Notes under the pieces: model-generated
Told to the model about the DNA's origin: nothing
Databases searched by the model: none
The model's input: only the letters and a program-made list of their open reading frames with translations
Position numbers and translations under genes: made by a program
Source of the DNA: PALSA-270 sp963770915
GTDB lineage: Bacteria > Acidobacteriota > Terriglobia > Terriglobales > Acidobacteriaceae
Assembly: GCA_963770915.1 (NCBI GenBank)
Contig: CAVYRG010000001.1
Coordinates: forward strand, 620,001-684,000
Direction: 5' to 3'
Length of the DNA stretch: 64,000 nucleotides
Part shown: piece after piece, positions 42,672 to 51,768 of the stretch
Numbering within the stretch: position 1 is the first letter of the stretch
Layout: each line of letters begins with the position of its first letter

Positions 42672-44606
42672 CTAAGGTTCGCTGTCGTCTTCGCTCTGCT
42701 TCAGCGCGACAGCGGCCCGTGTCAATCCTTGCTGCTCCATTTGCTTTGAGACTGCGAACGCTTGCTGGGCCGCTTCGCGATCTCCAATCTTCAAATAGAG
42801 GCGTCCAATTTGGTAATGGAGGCTGCCATTTTTATCGTCCGGCAGAGCGAGCTTCAACTCGGCAATCGCTTGCTGCGTGCGGTCCGTATGCGCATACACC
42901 TTGCCCAGCAAGGCATGAACGTGGGAAACAAACTCCGGCTTGGTGCCCAGGCTCTTCTTCAAATATGGCTCCGCGCCGTAGAAGTCGTCGCGTGCGCACA
43001 GGATTTCTCCCATCACCGCGTTGAGTTCCGGATCGTCGGGATTCTTTTGCAGTTCTGCCTGCGCCAAACCATATGCCTCATCTATCTTTCCGTCGCCAAG
43101 CAACGCCAGAGACAATCCGAATGCCGCGCCTGCGTCACCGGGGTGAATCGCCAGCGCTTTGCGATATTCGTTTTCCGCCTCCGGGAAATTCTTCCTCTGG
43201 CGATATACATCCCCCAGCAAGACATGCAACGTAGGGGAACTAGAGTCGATTTCGCCCGCCCGCGCCAAAGATTGCGTCGCCAGCTTTTCCGCCGATCTGG
43301 TTTCCCAGTACAAGCCTTCGGCTTCTGTCGCACCATTCGACGCCAGTTTCGCGGCTGCATCAAAGGTGGTCTGGTAGTTGCCGGTTGCATACGAGCACGC
43401 CGCCAGCAGTTGCAGATCCTTCTCCGGGAGTGACCGGAGGCGGCTGGCAAGCAACTCTCTGCACTCGCCATATCTTCCGTTGGCATACAGCGCGGCCGCA
43501 GCGCTGGCTGAGGCTTCGCGAGGCCGAGCAGTGCTCCCCGCCGGAGTGGCCTCACCCCCGGAGAAGTCCGCAAGTCTTTCTCCGGGAGCGCTGCCGGAGA
43601 ACAGAGAAGCAAGTTCCGCCGACGTGTCTCCGTTCCGTTCCTCACGCAGAGCCTTGAGCAGCTCTGCGCGTTTTTCCTCAGCCAATCCAGCATTGAACAG
43701 CGAGGCATTGACCCTCAAAAAACCGGTGTCGGACTTCCAGATTTCCGCGATTTCGTGTGCCGCCTGCGCGCTCAAGCCTTGCTCCACATGCAGGCGGGCC
43801 ATGCCCAATTTCGCCATCAGCGAGCCGGGATTGGACGCAAGTTCGGCGCCTAGTTCCCGCTCCGCGCCGGCGAGGTCATGCTGGTTCAGCAGGACGAATC
43901 CGTACCTGGCGTGCGCCTCAAGTGGAACTTTTCCCGAGGCCAGCACTTTCTTGTAGGCATCGTCCGCCTGGATAAACGCGCGCTGCTCGGCGAAAGTCTC
44001 CGCGATCAGAGCCTGCACGTAGACCGAGTCCTTGTGCCGCGTCAAAAGGATTCGGGCATTCGCTTCCACCTGCTCCAGGTAGCCCATGCCCAAGTGATAC
44101 CAGGTATCCGCGTTTGCGGGGGCGATTTGCGCCGCGCGCAGGTATGAGTTGACGGCCAGGCGTGATCTGCCGCTACCCGAATAGGCCTGGCCAAGACCGA
44201 GTTGCACCTGGACATCGCTGGGTTTTGCCAGCGCAGCCTGCTTGAAATACGGAATCGCTTCGTTGAACCGCTTCAGCCTCACGTACTCGAGTCCGAGAAA
44301 CAGATTCGGAACAAACAGGCCCGGCTTCAGCCGGATCGCATGGCGAAAGGACGCGATGGCCTGCTCGTCTTTCCCAATCTGGTAATACATCAAGCCCAGG
44401 TTAGCCTGGAGTTCGGGGATTTCAGGATGGAGATTAACAGCTTGCCGGTAGAACTCGGCGGCGGCCGGAAAATCGCTCCTGGCCTGGGCATCTTGCGCCG
44501 AGGCCAGGAGTGATTCAAACTGATCGGGTTGTTGCGGGGCTGCCACCCCGATGAAAACTGATAGCACCCCACAACAGACAACGGCAACAACCCTGATTGC
44601 TTTCAC
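42672..44606 (-). CDS. Exported tetratricopeptide-repeat protein paired with the TonB receptor
   Basis: This is a 644-residue protein with a signal peptide (~1-25, ending GVAAPQQ). About twelve TPR-like units follow, for example FPAAAEFYRQAVNLHPEIPELQANLGLMYYQIGKDEQAI-type pairs, in an N-terminal set (~35-260) and a C-terminal set (~395-625), separated by an Ala/Glu-rich stretch. TPR arrays bind peptides or other partners; no enzymatic motif is present. Its start lies only three bases after the receptor gene's stop, so the two are a unit. In Acidobacteria no SusD-type surface glycan-binding protein accompanies such receptors. Whether this TPR protein fills that place or assists assembly is open. 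Confidence 0.85.
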   Translation of the reverse strand: MKAIRVVAVVCCGVLSVFIGVAAPQQPDQFESLLASAQDAQARSDFPAAAEFYRQAVNLHPEIPELQANLGLMYYQIGKDEQAIASFRHAIRLKPGLFVPNLFLGLEYVRLKRFNEAIPYFKQAALAKPSDVQVQLGLGQAYSGSGRSRLAVNSYLRAAQIAPANADTWYHLGMGYLEQVEANARILLTRHKDSVYVQALIAETFAEQRAFIQADDAYKKVLASGKVPLEAHARYGFVLLNQHDLAGAERELGAELASNPGSLMAKLGMARLHVEQGLSAQAAHEIAEIWKSDTGFLRVNASLFNAGLAEEKRAELLKALREERNGDTSAELASLFSGSAPGERLADFSGGEATPAGSTARPREASASAAAALYANGRYGECRELLASRLRSLPEKDLQLLAACSYATGNYQTTFDAAAKLASNGATEAEGLYWETRSAEKLATQSLARAGEIDSSSPTLHVLLGDVYRQRKNFPEAENEYRKALAIHPGDAGAAFGLSLALLGDGKIDEAYGLAQAELQKNPDDPELNAVMGEILCARDDFYGAEPYLKKSLGTKPEFVSHVHALLGKVYAHTDRTQQAIAELKLALPDDKNGSLHYQIGRLYLKIGDREAAQQAFAVSKQMEQQGLTRAAVALKQSEDDSEP

Positions 44607-44609
44607 GCA

Positions 44610-47600
44610 TCACCAGTAAAGCTTGAGAGCGGCCTGCATGAGCCGCGGGGCCCAGGATGCATTGATCTTCCCAAAACTGCACGTTGGTTGAGTAATGTCG
44701 CAGTAGGTGGTATTCGGAATGTAGAAGTTAACATGGTTGAAAGTGTTGAACATGTCGAGACGGAACTGCAAACGCACACTTTCGTGAATCGGGAAATACT
44801 TCTGAATACTCATATCCCAATTGTTGTAACCGGGAGAACGCAGATCGGAGAAATATCGCGGAGCGTTTCCGAGAGTCCATTGCGATGCTTGCAGGAACGC
44901 CAACGGATTGAACCAGTGGTTGATGTTCTGATCCGAAATGTGGTAGTTGCCTACCACGTTCACGTTCTGGCCTACGCCGAAAGCATTCAGATTGCTTGTG
45001 TTAATTCTGAGTGGGAATCCTGCCTTTAGCGTCAGGACGCCAGAGGTTTGCCAGCCGCCAACAATGGCGTTCTCCACCCCATTCATCCCCGAAGCAAACT
45101 TCTTCCCTTTACCAACCGGAAGTTCATACACGTAGCTAAGAACAAAGCTATGCGGAACATCGGTAGAATCAACCGATTTTTCCGCCGCCAGGTTGTAAAC
45201 GTTGCGAATATTCTCCCCAAAGTTGGCGGAGGCGTCCGCCCAACTTTCGGGTCCGCCTACGTTATCGAGAAACTTCGAGAACGTATAGGACGCCATTAAC
45301 GTGAGACCCTGCGACACGCGGTGGGTGTAGTTCACATCCAGCGCGTTGTAACTCCCCGACCCTGCCGGATCATCGACCTCACTGATGTCGCAGAACTCCG
45401 GATAGGGCCTGAGCAACTGGCCCTGCGCCACCGTGGGCTGATCCAAGCCGCAGCCGCTTGAAGTGATGTGGCCAAAGAAAGGATTGGCAACCGCGCTGTT
45501 CAATGCACTCCCCATCGAGAAATATTTCGGATCCAACTGATTCAGGTTAAGGCTGCTCCCCAACACGTGAACACTGTGATTCCCTACGTAAGTGACGTCA
45601 ATCACATCGTTGGTGGTGGGCGCATACTGAAACCCATACGTCCATTGCTGGTCATAGTAGGTCTTGCGTGTGGGGGAGACCGCGCCGACGCTAAACCCCA
45701 CGTTGGTTAAGCCCCCCAATGAGTTCCCCGTGATCGGCACGGGACCATTCGGAAAGGCATTGCTCAGCGAGCAACCGGCGCACGGTGTTAGCCCGCCGTC
45801 GAAAGACGCGACATACGGCGTGGTAGTGGCATACCCGGTGATCTGGGGGCTATTAATGTACTGGGAGGGGAAGAATATCCCGTATCCACCCCGCATTACC
45901 AGCTTCGGCATGACCTGATAGGCGAAACCGATCCGCGGTGCGAAGTGCTTGTAGTTGGTATTGTACTGGCCCCGGTTGCCGGAGGTGGCAAATGCCAATG
46001 CGCCCATATAGTTCGTGCCCACCGCCGAGCTGATCGGATTGATGGCGTTGTAGTCAAACGTCGTCAGCCGGTTGAAGCGGTCGGTCACTGGGGTCTGAAG
46101 TTCCCAACGAATCCCGAGATTAAGAGTCAGCTTTCGTGTGGCTTTCCAGTCGTCTTGCACGTACAAGCCGTGAAGCCAGGTCCGCGAAACATTGAAGACA
46201 GCTACCCCCGTGTTCCCGCTGGCAGGTGTACCCACCAGCATGGATGCGATCGCATCGCCGGTCCCAGCGGTGGGATTGGTAGGATCCGGACCGGCAGTGT
46301 ACAGGTTGTCAAAATTAAACTGCGTGGGAGCGATACGACCGCCATTCTCATCAATCGCAACCCCCATGTATCCAAACGACAACTGGTGTTTTCCCAGCGC
46401 TTTCACAAAATCGACGCTGCCACTCTCGGCGCTGCGGGGAAAGTCGGCCTGCCCAGCCCCTTGCTGCGGACCCTCGCCCACATAGCCAGATGGAGCGATC
46501 ACCGGGAATTGCGCTGAGTTCGGGTCGATGAACGACGGGAAGCCAAGGGACGATGGCTTAAAGCCAGCGCTTTGCACGTTATTGCCCTCAACCCATTTGG
46601 TCCCGCCCACATTGAGGCTCATGGTGAAGGTGGGGCTGAAGACCTGGCTTACTCCTACCGCTACGTCCCAGCGATTATTCGGGTTTCGCTGCCCCGGCCC
46701 CGCGGGATCGCTGGCGCCGAAATAAGCTGGCGACACATCTTTGAATTCGCGCTTGTACGAATAACGTCCGTAGAGCCTGGTGCTATCGCTCACGTTGTGA
46801 TCAATGCGGGCGCTAACCTCATCCGAATTGTTGCCCCCCAGGCCGGACGCAATCCAGTTATTTTGCAGCTGATTGTTGATCGGCGCCGGGTAGTAGTTGA
46901 CAAGAGTCTGGCCGATCGCATTAATTCCGTTGATGGAGTTGGCGACATTGTTTCCGGCAATGGCGTCGCGAATGTATACAGTCTGTCCCACCGCGATCGC
47001 TTTAGTCGGATCAGCGTTAGGAACTGCGCAGGTCGCGGTCACTTGCCGCGTGGAGTATGGATCATAGATCGCTCCACCTAGAACCGGCCGGCACAGCGCG
47101 TCGGTTCCAATCTGCGCTCCCAACTTTGCGGAGAAGTTTCCGTTTCGGAAATCTGGGGTCGGCACGGTCTGAAGGTTTGTAGTTAGAGGGTCGTTCTCGC
47201 GATGGCCCTCATAGTTGAAAAAGAAGAACGTCTTGTCGCGCCGCTTATAGACGCCCGGGATGTACACCGGGCCGCCCAAAGAAACGCCGAACTGGTTGCG
47301 GTGTGTATATGCTTTCGGCTGGTTGTTAATCGCGTTGAAGTAATAGTTGGCATCGAGCGCACCATTGCGCAGGTAATCGTACGCATCCCCATGGAGGCTG
47401 CTTGAGCCGGATTTGGTAACTACGTTGATGACGTTGCCGGTGCTCCAGCCGTATTGCGCCGTAAATGAGTTCTGTTGCACCTTGAACTCTTGAACATTGT
47501 CGGGGGAGGGAACGTAGATGACGCCACCCCAGCCCGCGCTTGTGTCCCAACTGCCGTCCAGCAGGAATGCAGTGGTTCCAAAGAATCCACCGCCAAAGTT

Positions 47601-48182
47601 GAAGAACGAGACGTCCTGATCGGCCGTGCTTTGTTCGCCGCCGGACTGAAGGAGTTGCTGCTGGGAGCCATTGTTCACTGACGAGTTCAGTTGCACAAAG
47701 TTGAACACGTTGCGGAGATTGAGAGGCAACTCGGTCACTTGTTTTGTGGAGATTTCCTGGCCCACGTTGGCATTATCGGTCTGCAGCAACGGGGCGGCAG
47801 CCGAAACCTCAATTTGCTCGGTCGTCCCTATGGACAGCGTGACACCCTGGGTTGCCGATTGCCCGACCTCGAGCGCGATTCCTTCCTGCTTGTACGTCTT
47901 GAATCCTGCAACCTGAACGGTCAAAGTGTAAGTTGCAGCCGGCAGAAGCGCGAAGGAGAAGCTCCCCTCGGCATCGGTCTTAAACGTTCGCTTAATTCCC
48001 TTCTCAGGACTTTCTAAGGTGACGCTCGCGTTCGGCACACGCGCCCCAGAGGGATCGGAAACCGTGCCGGACAGCGCAGCCGTGGAAGCCAGGCTCTGGC
48101 CGTGCGCAGCGGGCGCTGCGGCGCCGATCGCCACCACAGCGGCCAGGGAAAGAAGCGTGAAGAAGCTCCGAAGTTTGAACAT
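44610..48182 (-). CDS. Oar-like TonB-dependent receptor with carboxypeptidase-regulatory domain
   Basis: Start set at the ATG complementary to 48180-48182, ten bases after AGGAGG (48193-48198), giving ~1,190 aa. A signal peptide (~1-30) ends at AAHGQS. A carboxypeptidase-regulatory beta-sandwich follows (SGTVSDPSGARVPNASVTLE, ~38-120). Next is a plug domain (TEQIEVSAAAPLLQTDNANVGQ, ~125-250) and a very large barrel ending in QAALKLYW, a terminal aromatic. This Oar-type architecture is the dominant receptor class in Acidobacteriota and replaces SusC. It should import oligosaccharides with TonB energy. It heads a unit with the TPR protein and a GH31 gene, and a perfect inverted repeat of the LacI-type motif lies just upstream. 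Confidence 0.92.
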   Translation of the reverse strand: MFKLRSFFTLLSLAAVVAIGAAAPAAHGQSLASTAALSGTVSDPSGARVPNASVTLESPEKGIKRTFKTDAEGSFSFALLPAATYTLTVQVAGFKTYKQEGIALEVGQSATQGVTLSIGTTEQIEVSAAAPLLQTDNANVGQEISTKQVTELPLNLRNVFNFVQLNSSVNNGSQQQLLQSGGEQSTADQDVSFFNFGGGFFGTTAFLLDGSWDTSAGWGGVIYVPSPDNVQEFKVQQNSFTAQYGWSTGNVINVVTKSGSSSLHGDAYDYLRNGALDANYYFNAINNQPKAYTHRNQFGVSLGGPVYIPGVYKRRDKTFFFFNYEGHRENDPLTTNLQTVPTPDFRNGNFSAKLGAQIGTDALCRPVLGGAIYDPYSTRQVTATCAVPNADPTKAIAVGQTVYIRDAIAGNNVANSINGINAIGQTLVNYYPAPINNQLQNNWIASGLGGNNSDEVSARIDHNVSDSTRLYGRYSYKREFKDVSPAYFGASDPAGPGQRNPNNRWDVAVGVSQVFSPTFTMSLNVGGTKWVEGNNVQSAGFKPSSLGFPSFIDPNSAQFPVIAPSGYVGEGPQQGAGQADFPRSAESGSVDFVKALGKHQLSFGYMGVAIDENGGRIAPTQFNFDNLYTAGPDPTNPTAGTGDAIASMLVGTPASGNTGVAVFNVSRTWLHGLYVQDDWKATRKLTLNLGIRWELQTPVTDRFNRLTTFDYNAINPISSAVGTNYMGALAFATSGNRGQYNTNYKHFAPRIGFAYQVMPKLVMRGGYGIFFPSQYINSPQITGYATTTPYVASFDGGLTPCAGCSLSNAFPNGPVPITGNSLGGLTNVGFSVGAVSPTRKTYYDQQWTYGFQYAPTTNDVIDVTYVGNHSVHVLGSSLNLNQLDPKYFSMGSALNSAVANPFFGHITSSGCGLDQPTVAQGQLLRPYPEFCDISEVDDPAGSGSYNALDVNYTHRVSQGLTLMASYTFSKFLDNVGGPESWADASANFGENIRNVYNLAAEKSVDSTDVPHSFVLSYVYELPVGKGKKFASGMNGVENAIVGGWQTSGVLTLKAGFPLRINTSNLNAFGVGQNVNVVGNYHISDQNINHWFNPLAFLQASQWTLGNAPRYFSDLRSPGYNNWDMSIQKYFPIHESVRLQFRLDMFNTFNHVNFYIPNTTYCDITQPTCSFGKINASWAPRLMQAALKLYW

Positions 48183-48212
48183 TTGAGCAAAGCCTCCTGG
48201 GGACAACGGGTA

Positions 48213-48228
48213 TCGCTAACTGTAGCGA
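48213..48228. promoter_or_regulatory. Putative LacI-type operator 3 (perfect inverted repeat)
   Basis: TCGCTAACTGTAGCGA has perfect 6 bp arms TCGCTA/TAGCGA around ACTG and lies 31 bp before the receptor ATG, where binding would block transcription. It matches the arms of the sites at 36220 and 37675. A second, weaker copy is ACGTTAACGCTACC at 48295 (contains the palindrome CGTTAACG). Confidence 0.55.
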
Positions 48229-48372
48229 GGATTGCGCATTCTCGATCAGTCTGGCCAACGTTGTCAAGATATTTTTGTGGTCAACCTTGCGTGTACGTTA
48301 ACGCTACCTTATACGAAACACGGCAAGCTGCCGCAGGGCCGCTACCGGCGCTGACTCGACGGCGGCCAAACG

Positions 48373-48610
48373 GGGCTCTACAGGAAGGAATCGAACGGCG
48401 ATGGGACGATCTTTCTTGCCAATGGGGAGAACATCGTCACCTTGAAGAAAGATTCCCCCAAGTACTTAGAGCCTTTTGTTTGGGAATGACGGGAACGGCG
48501 AATCCGGCGAGTTGACCAGTCTGGAAGGAACCGGGCAGGACATAGGCGTTGCGGTCGGTGATTACGCCGATGACGGACATCCCGATCTGTTTCGCGGCTG
48601 GCGCTGGAAC
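48373..48610 (+). pseudogene. FG-GAP/VCBS-repeat remnant
   Basis: Two pieces in different frames: GLYRKESNGDGTIFLANG (48373 on, stop TGA 48487-48489) and, in another frame, DIGVAVGDYADDGHPDLF near 48540-48595. The second matches the calcium-binding D-x-D/N-x-DG-x-x-D loop of FG-GAP repeats, which usually follow an R-N-N-G-D-G-T-F segment like the first. There is no start, and the frame is broken, so this is a decayed fragment. Identification rests on short motifs. Confidence 0.4.
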
Positions 48611-48869
48611 AACTTTCGCGCGACTATCAGGCAATGTTGGAGCGTCCGCAAGATCCAGTCGGAGGCCTTGAACCGCTTTACCGTGGATGTCGGCGGCACC
48701 TCGCAATATGGATTGTCCTCGGAGGAACTCCTGGCGAACCAAGGGTCGAGGCCGGACTTTTGAAAGAACTTTGCCTTGCCCTGGGCGCTGATGAAGTTGT
48801 TGAGTGAAAATCTTCTGCAATTTGAGAGGAGGCTTGTCTACTAGAGCAAAGGCTACGATAATCTCCTGC

Positions 48870-51680
48870 ATGAAAAGCAAGGCATCGAAAATCGCGAGGC
48901 ATCTTTCGCTGTGGATCGCTCCTTCCCTATTCAGCATCATCCTTCTTGCTCAGTGTCTTTTCGCGGCAGACTTTCCGTCACGCATTCCTGTCGTGTCGGT
49001 GCATAAGGACGGTGACGGGGCCACTTTCAAAATGAATCCGGGTGTTTTGAAGCTGCAAGTGTTTTCGGCCAACGTGATTCGCGTGGTGTATGCACTCGGA
49101 GATTCTCTTCCAGCCAATGCCAGCCTAGCCGTGATTGGCAAACCGGAACCGGTTGCGTGGAAACTCGCAGAAACGAAGTCCACCGTGAGCTTGCGCACCA
49201 GCGAAGTCGAAGTCCGCGTGAATCGAGCTACCGGTGCCATAGCGTTTTATGACAAAGAAGGCAACCCCGTTCTGGCGGAGCCGGCTGAAGGTGGCAAGTC
49301 GCTCACGCCCAACCGGGTGGGTGATCTGGATACGCTGCGCAGCCGGCAAGCCTTCGTTCTTCCCTCGGATGAGGCGATCTACGGACTTGGCCAGCATCAG
49401 GAAGGCCTGATGAACTACCAGGGCGCGAGCGTGCGGCTGTTGCAAGCTAATCGCGAAGTCGGCGTCCCCATGCTGGTTTCCAGCCGCGGCTACGGCGTGC
49501 TTTGGGACAATCCCGCGGTGACCGTGGTCAACGTGGGCGCGACCGAATCTGAGGTCATTCCGTCCAAATTGCTTTTTTCCGACGACGGCCAGCCCGGCGG
49601 CTTAAGCGCATCGTATTTCAAAGGCGAGAATTTCGACGAGCTGGTGCAAAAGCGCACCGATGCCCAAGTTGACTTTGATTGGTCGGATACGCCTCCCGCC
49701 AATCTTCCGCATGATCACTACAGCGTTCGCTGGAACGGATTTCTGCAAGCCGAGGAAGCGGGTGAATACACCCTGTTGACCACGTCGGACGATGGCGTGC
49801 GCGTCTGGGTGGATGACAATCTCGTGGCCAACGACTGGAGCCAGCACGGCCCGGAAACGCTGGTTTCCAAAATCAAATTTGAGGCCAACAGCCGCCATCG
49901 GATTCGCATTGAGTACTACCAGGGAGGTGGAGGCGCCGTGGTCCAGCTTGCGTGGCGCAAGCCGCCGCAGCCCGAAACGCCCCTTACATGGAATTCAGAA
50001 GCCGGCAATTCCATTAATTACTACTTTATGTACGGGCCTGCGATTGACAAAGTGATCGCCTCCTACCGACGGCTTACCGGCGCTGCTCCCATGTTCGGCA
50101 AGTGGGCCTGGGGTTTCTGGCAGTGCCGGGAGCGCTACAAGTCGCAACAGGAATTGTTGGACGTCGTGGCCCGCTACCGCAGCATGCACGTTCCCATCGA
50201 CGGCATCATTCAGGACTGGCAATACTGGACCCCGCATCCCTGGGGCTCGCACCAGTTCGACGAGACCCGCTATCCCGATCCCGTGAAGCTGATGAACGAT
50301 TTGCACGCCGAGCACGTGCACATGATCATTTCTGTGTGGCCCAAGTTTGACGTGGATAGCCCCAATGCCGAAGAACTGCGTAAAGCCGGAGGACTTTATT
50401 CCCAGGTCCTGCCGTATGTTTTTCCGCCGGGGCGCGGGCAGTGGTATGACCCCTTCAATCCCGAGGCCCGCCAAATCTATTGGAAGCAAGTCTCGAAACA
50501 GCTATTTGCCGATGGCCTCGATGGCTGGTGGCTCGACGCCAGCGAACCGGAACTGAGCGGCCGCTGGGGAGAGTTCCGCAACTTCACAACGGCGGCCGGC
50601 CCGGGCGCGCTGGTCTTCAACGCGTACCCCTTAATGCACACGACCACTCTTTACCAAGGCCAGCGATCTCAGACCTCGGAGAAGAGGGTCTTTATCCTCA
50701 CACGTTCCGCATACGCCGGACAGCAACGGAACGCCGCGGTCACGTGGTCGGGAGACATCGGCGGCACCTGGGAAGTATTTCGAGACCAAATTCCCGCCGG
50801 ATTGAATTTTTCGCTGAGCGGAATTCCCTACTGGAACACCGACACCGGAGGATTTTTCGGTGGAGATCCGGCGGAGCCCGCCTACGCCGAACTCTTCACC
50901 CGCTGGTTCCAGTTCAGCGCCTTCTGCCCGATGTTCCGCGTGCATGGCACCGGTCTGCCGAAGGAAATCTGGCGTTTCGACGAAGCGACCCAAAAGATTT
51001 TGGCGAATTACGACGAACTTCGCTACCACCTGATTCCTTATATTTATTCCACGTCCTGGAAGGTCACAAACGAAGGCTACTCCATGATGCGCGGGCTGGT
51101 TATGGATTTCCGCGAAGATGCAAAGGTCCACAACATCGGAGATCAATACATGTTCGGCCCGGCGCTCATGGTTGCACCGGTCACCAAGCCCGGCGCGTCG
51201 AACAGAAGTGTTTATTTGCCCGCCGGCGCAAGCTGGATTGATTTCTGGACGGGAAAGACCTACGCAGGAGGGGCGACGGTCGATGCCGCCGCGCCGATCG
51301 CGACCGTTCCTCTTTTTGTGCGCGCGGGCAGCATCATTCCGTATGGCCCGACGATTGAATACGCGATGGAAAAGAACGATCCCATCGAGTTGCGCGTTTA
51401 TCCAGGCGCGGACGGAGCCTTCACCCTCTACGAGGACGAGGGCGATGACTACAACTACGAGAAGGGTGCCTACTCGACGATTCCGATCAGCTGGAACGAT
51501 TCGAGCAAGATACTGACCATCGGAAAGCGGACGGGCAATTTTACCGGCATGCCAAAAGAGCACACTTTCCGCATTGTCTGGGTTTCACCGGATCATGGCG
51601 CCGGTGTCGCGCTGACCGCCCGGGAAGACCGGCTTGTGCACTATAGCGGCGAACCGGTGCGGGTTCGGCCGCCAAAGTAG
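48870..51680 (+). CDS. GH31 alpha-xylosidase with PA14 insertion, exported
   Basis: Start at ATG 48870, which begins the signal MKSKASKIARHLSLWIAPSL (936 aa); the frame is open from 48804. The N-terminal beta-sandwich (~35-235) contains IYGLGQHQEGLMNYQG. A PA14 domain is inserted at ~240-370 (LSASYFKGENFDELVQKR, then WNGFLQAEEAGEYTLLTTSD). The catalytic barrel has its nucleophile Asp near 554 in GWWLDASEPE and acid/base Asp near 628 in TWSGDIGG. A PA14 inserted at this position is known in the xyloglucan-oligosaccharide alpha-xylosidase of Cellvibrio, where it shapes the substrate-binding region. It is first in the plus-strand hydrolase run. The paralog at 40015 lacks the insert. Confidence 0.92.
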   Translation: MKSKASKIARHLSLWIAPSLFSIILLAQCLFAADFPSRIPVVSVHKDGDGATFKMNPGVLKLQVFSANVIRVVYALGDSLPANASLAVIGKPEPVAWKLAETKSTVSLRTSEVEVRVNRATGAIAFYDKEGNPVLAEPAEGGKSLTPNRVGDLDTLRSRQAFVLPSDEAIYGLGQHQEGLMNYQGASVRLLQANREVGVPMLVSSRGYGVLWDNPAVTVVNVGATESEVIPSKLLFSDDGQPGGLSASYFKGENFDELVQKRTDAQVDFDWSDTPPANLPHDHYSVRWNGFLQAEEAGEYTLLTTSDDGVRVWVDDNLVANDWSQHGPETLVSKIKFEANSRHRIRIEYYQGGGGAVVQLAWRKPPQPETPLTWNSEAGNSINYYFMYGPAIDKVIASYRRLTGAAPMFGKWAWGFWQCRERYKSQQELLDVVARYRSMHVPIDGIIQDWQYWTPHPWGSHQFDETRYPDPVKLMNDLHAEHVHMIISVWPKFDVDSPNAEELRKAGGLYSQVLPYVFPPGRGQWYDPFNPEARQIYWKQVSKQLFADGLDGWWLDASEPELSGRWGEFRNFTTAAGPGALVFNAYPLMHTTTLYQGQRSQTSEKRVFILTRSAYAGQQRNAAVTWSGDIGGTWEVFRDQIPAGLNFSLSGIPYWNTDTGGFFGGDPAEPAYAELFTRWFQFSAFCPMFRVHGTGLPKEIWRFDEATQKILANYDELRYHLIPYIYSTSWKVTNEGYSMMRGLVMDFREDAKVHNIGDQYMFGPALMVAPVTKPGASNRSVYLPAGASWIDFWTGKTYAGGATVDAAAPIATVPLFVRAGSIIPYGPTIEYAMEKNDPIELRVYPGADGAFTLYEDEGDDYNYEKGAYSTIPISWNDSSKILTIGKRTGNFTGMPKEHTFRIVWVSPDHGAGVALTAREDRLVHYSGEPVRVRPPK

Positions 51681-51768
51681 AAAGAATCAACTTGGGCGCC
51701 GGACATTTAGTCGAGTAACAAAGCTATTTCAATTCTCAGGTGGCTCGCGCCGCCAGATGGAGCTTCGC

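Larger units (their letters stand above)
48183..48869. other. Divergent intergenic region with operator-like sites and a decayed gene
   Basis: This 687 bp region lies between the leftward TonB receptor and the rightward GH31 gene. It contains two copies of the LacI-type motif (48213-48228; 48295-48310 weaker) and, at about 48373-48600, remnants resembling FG-GAP/VCBS repeats. Confidence 0.5.
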
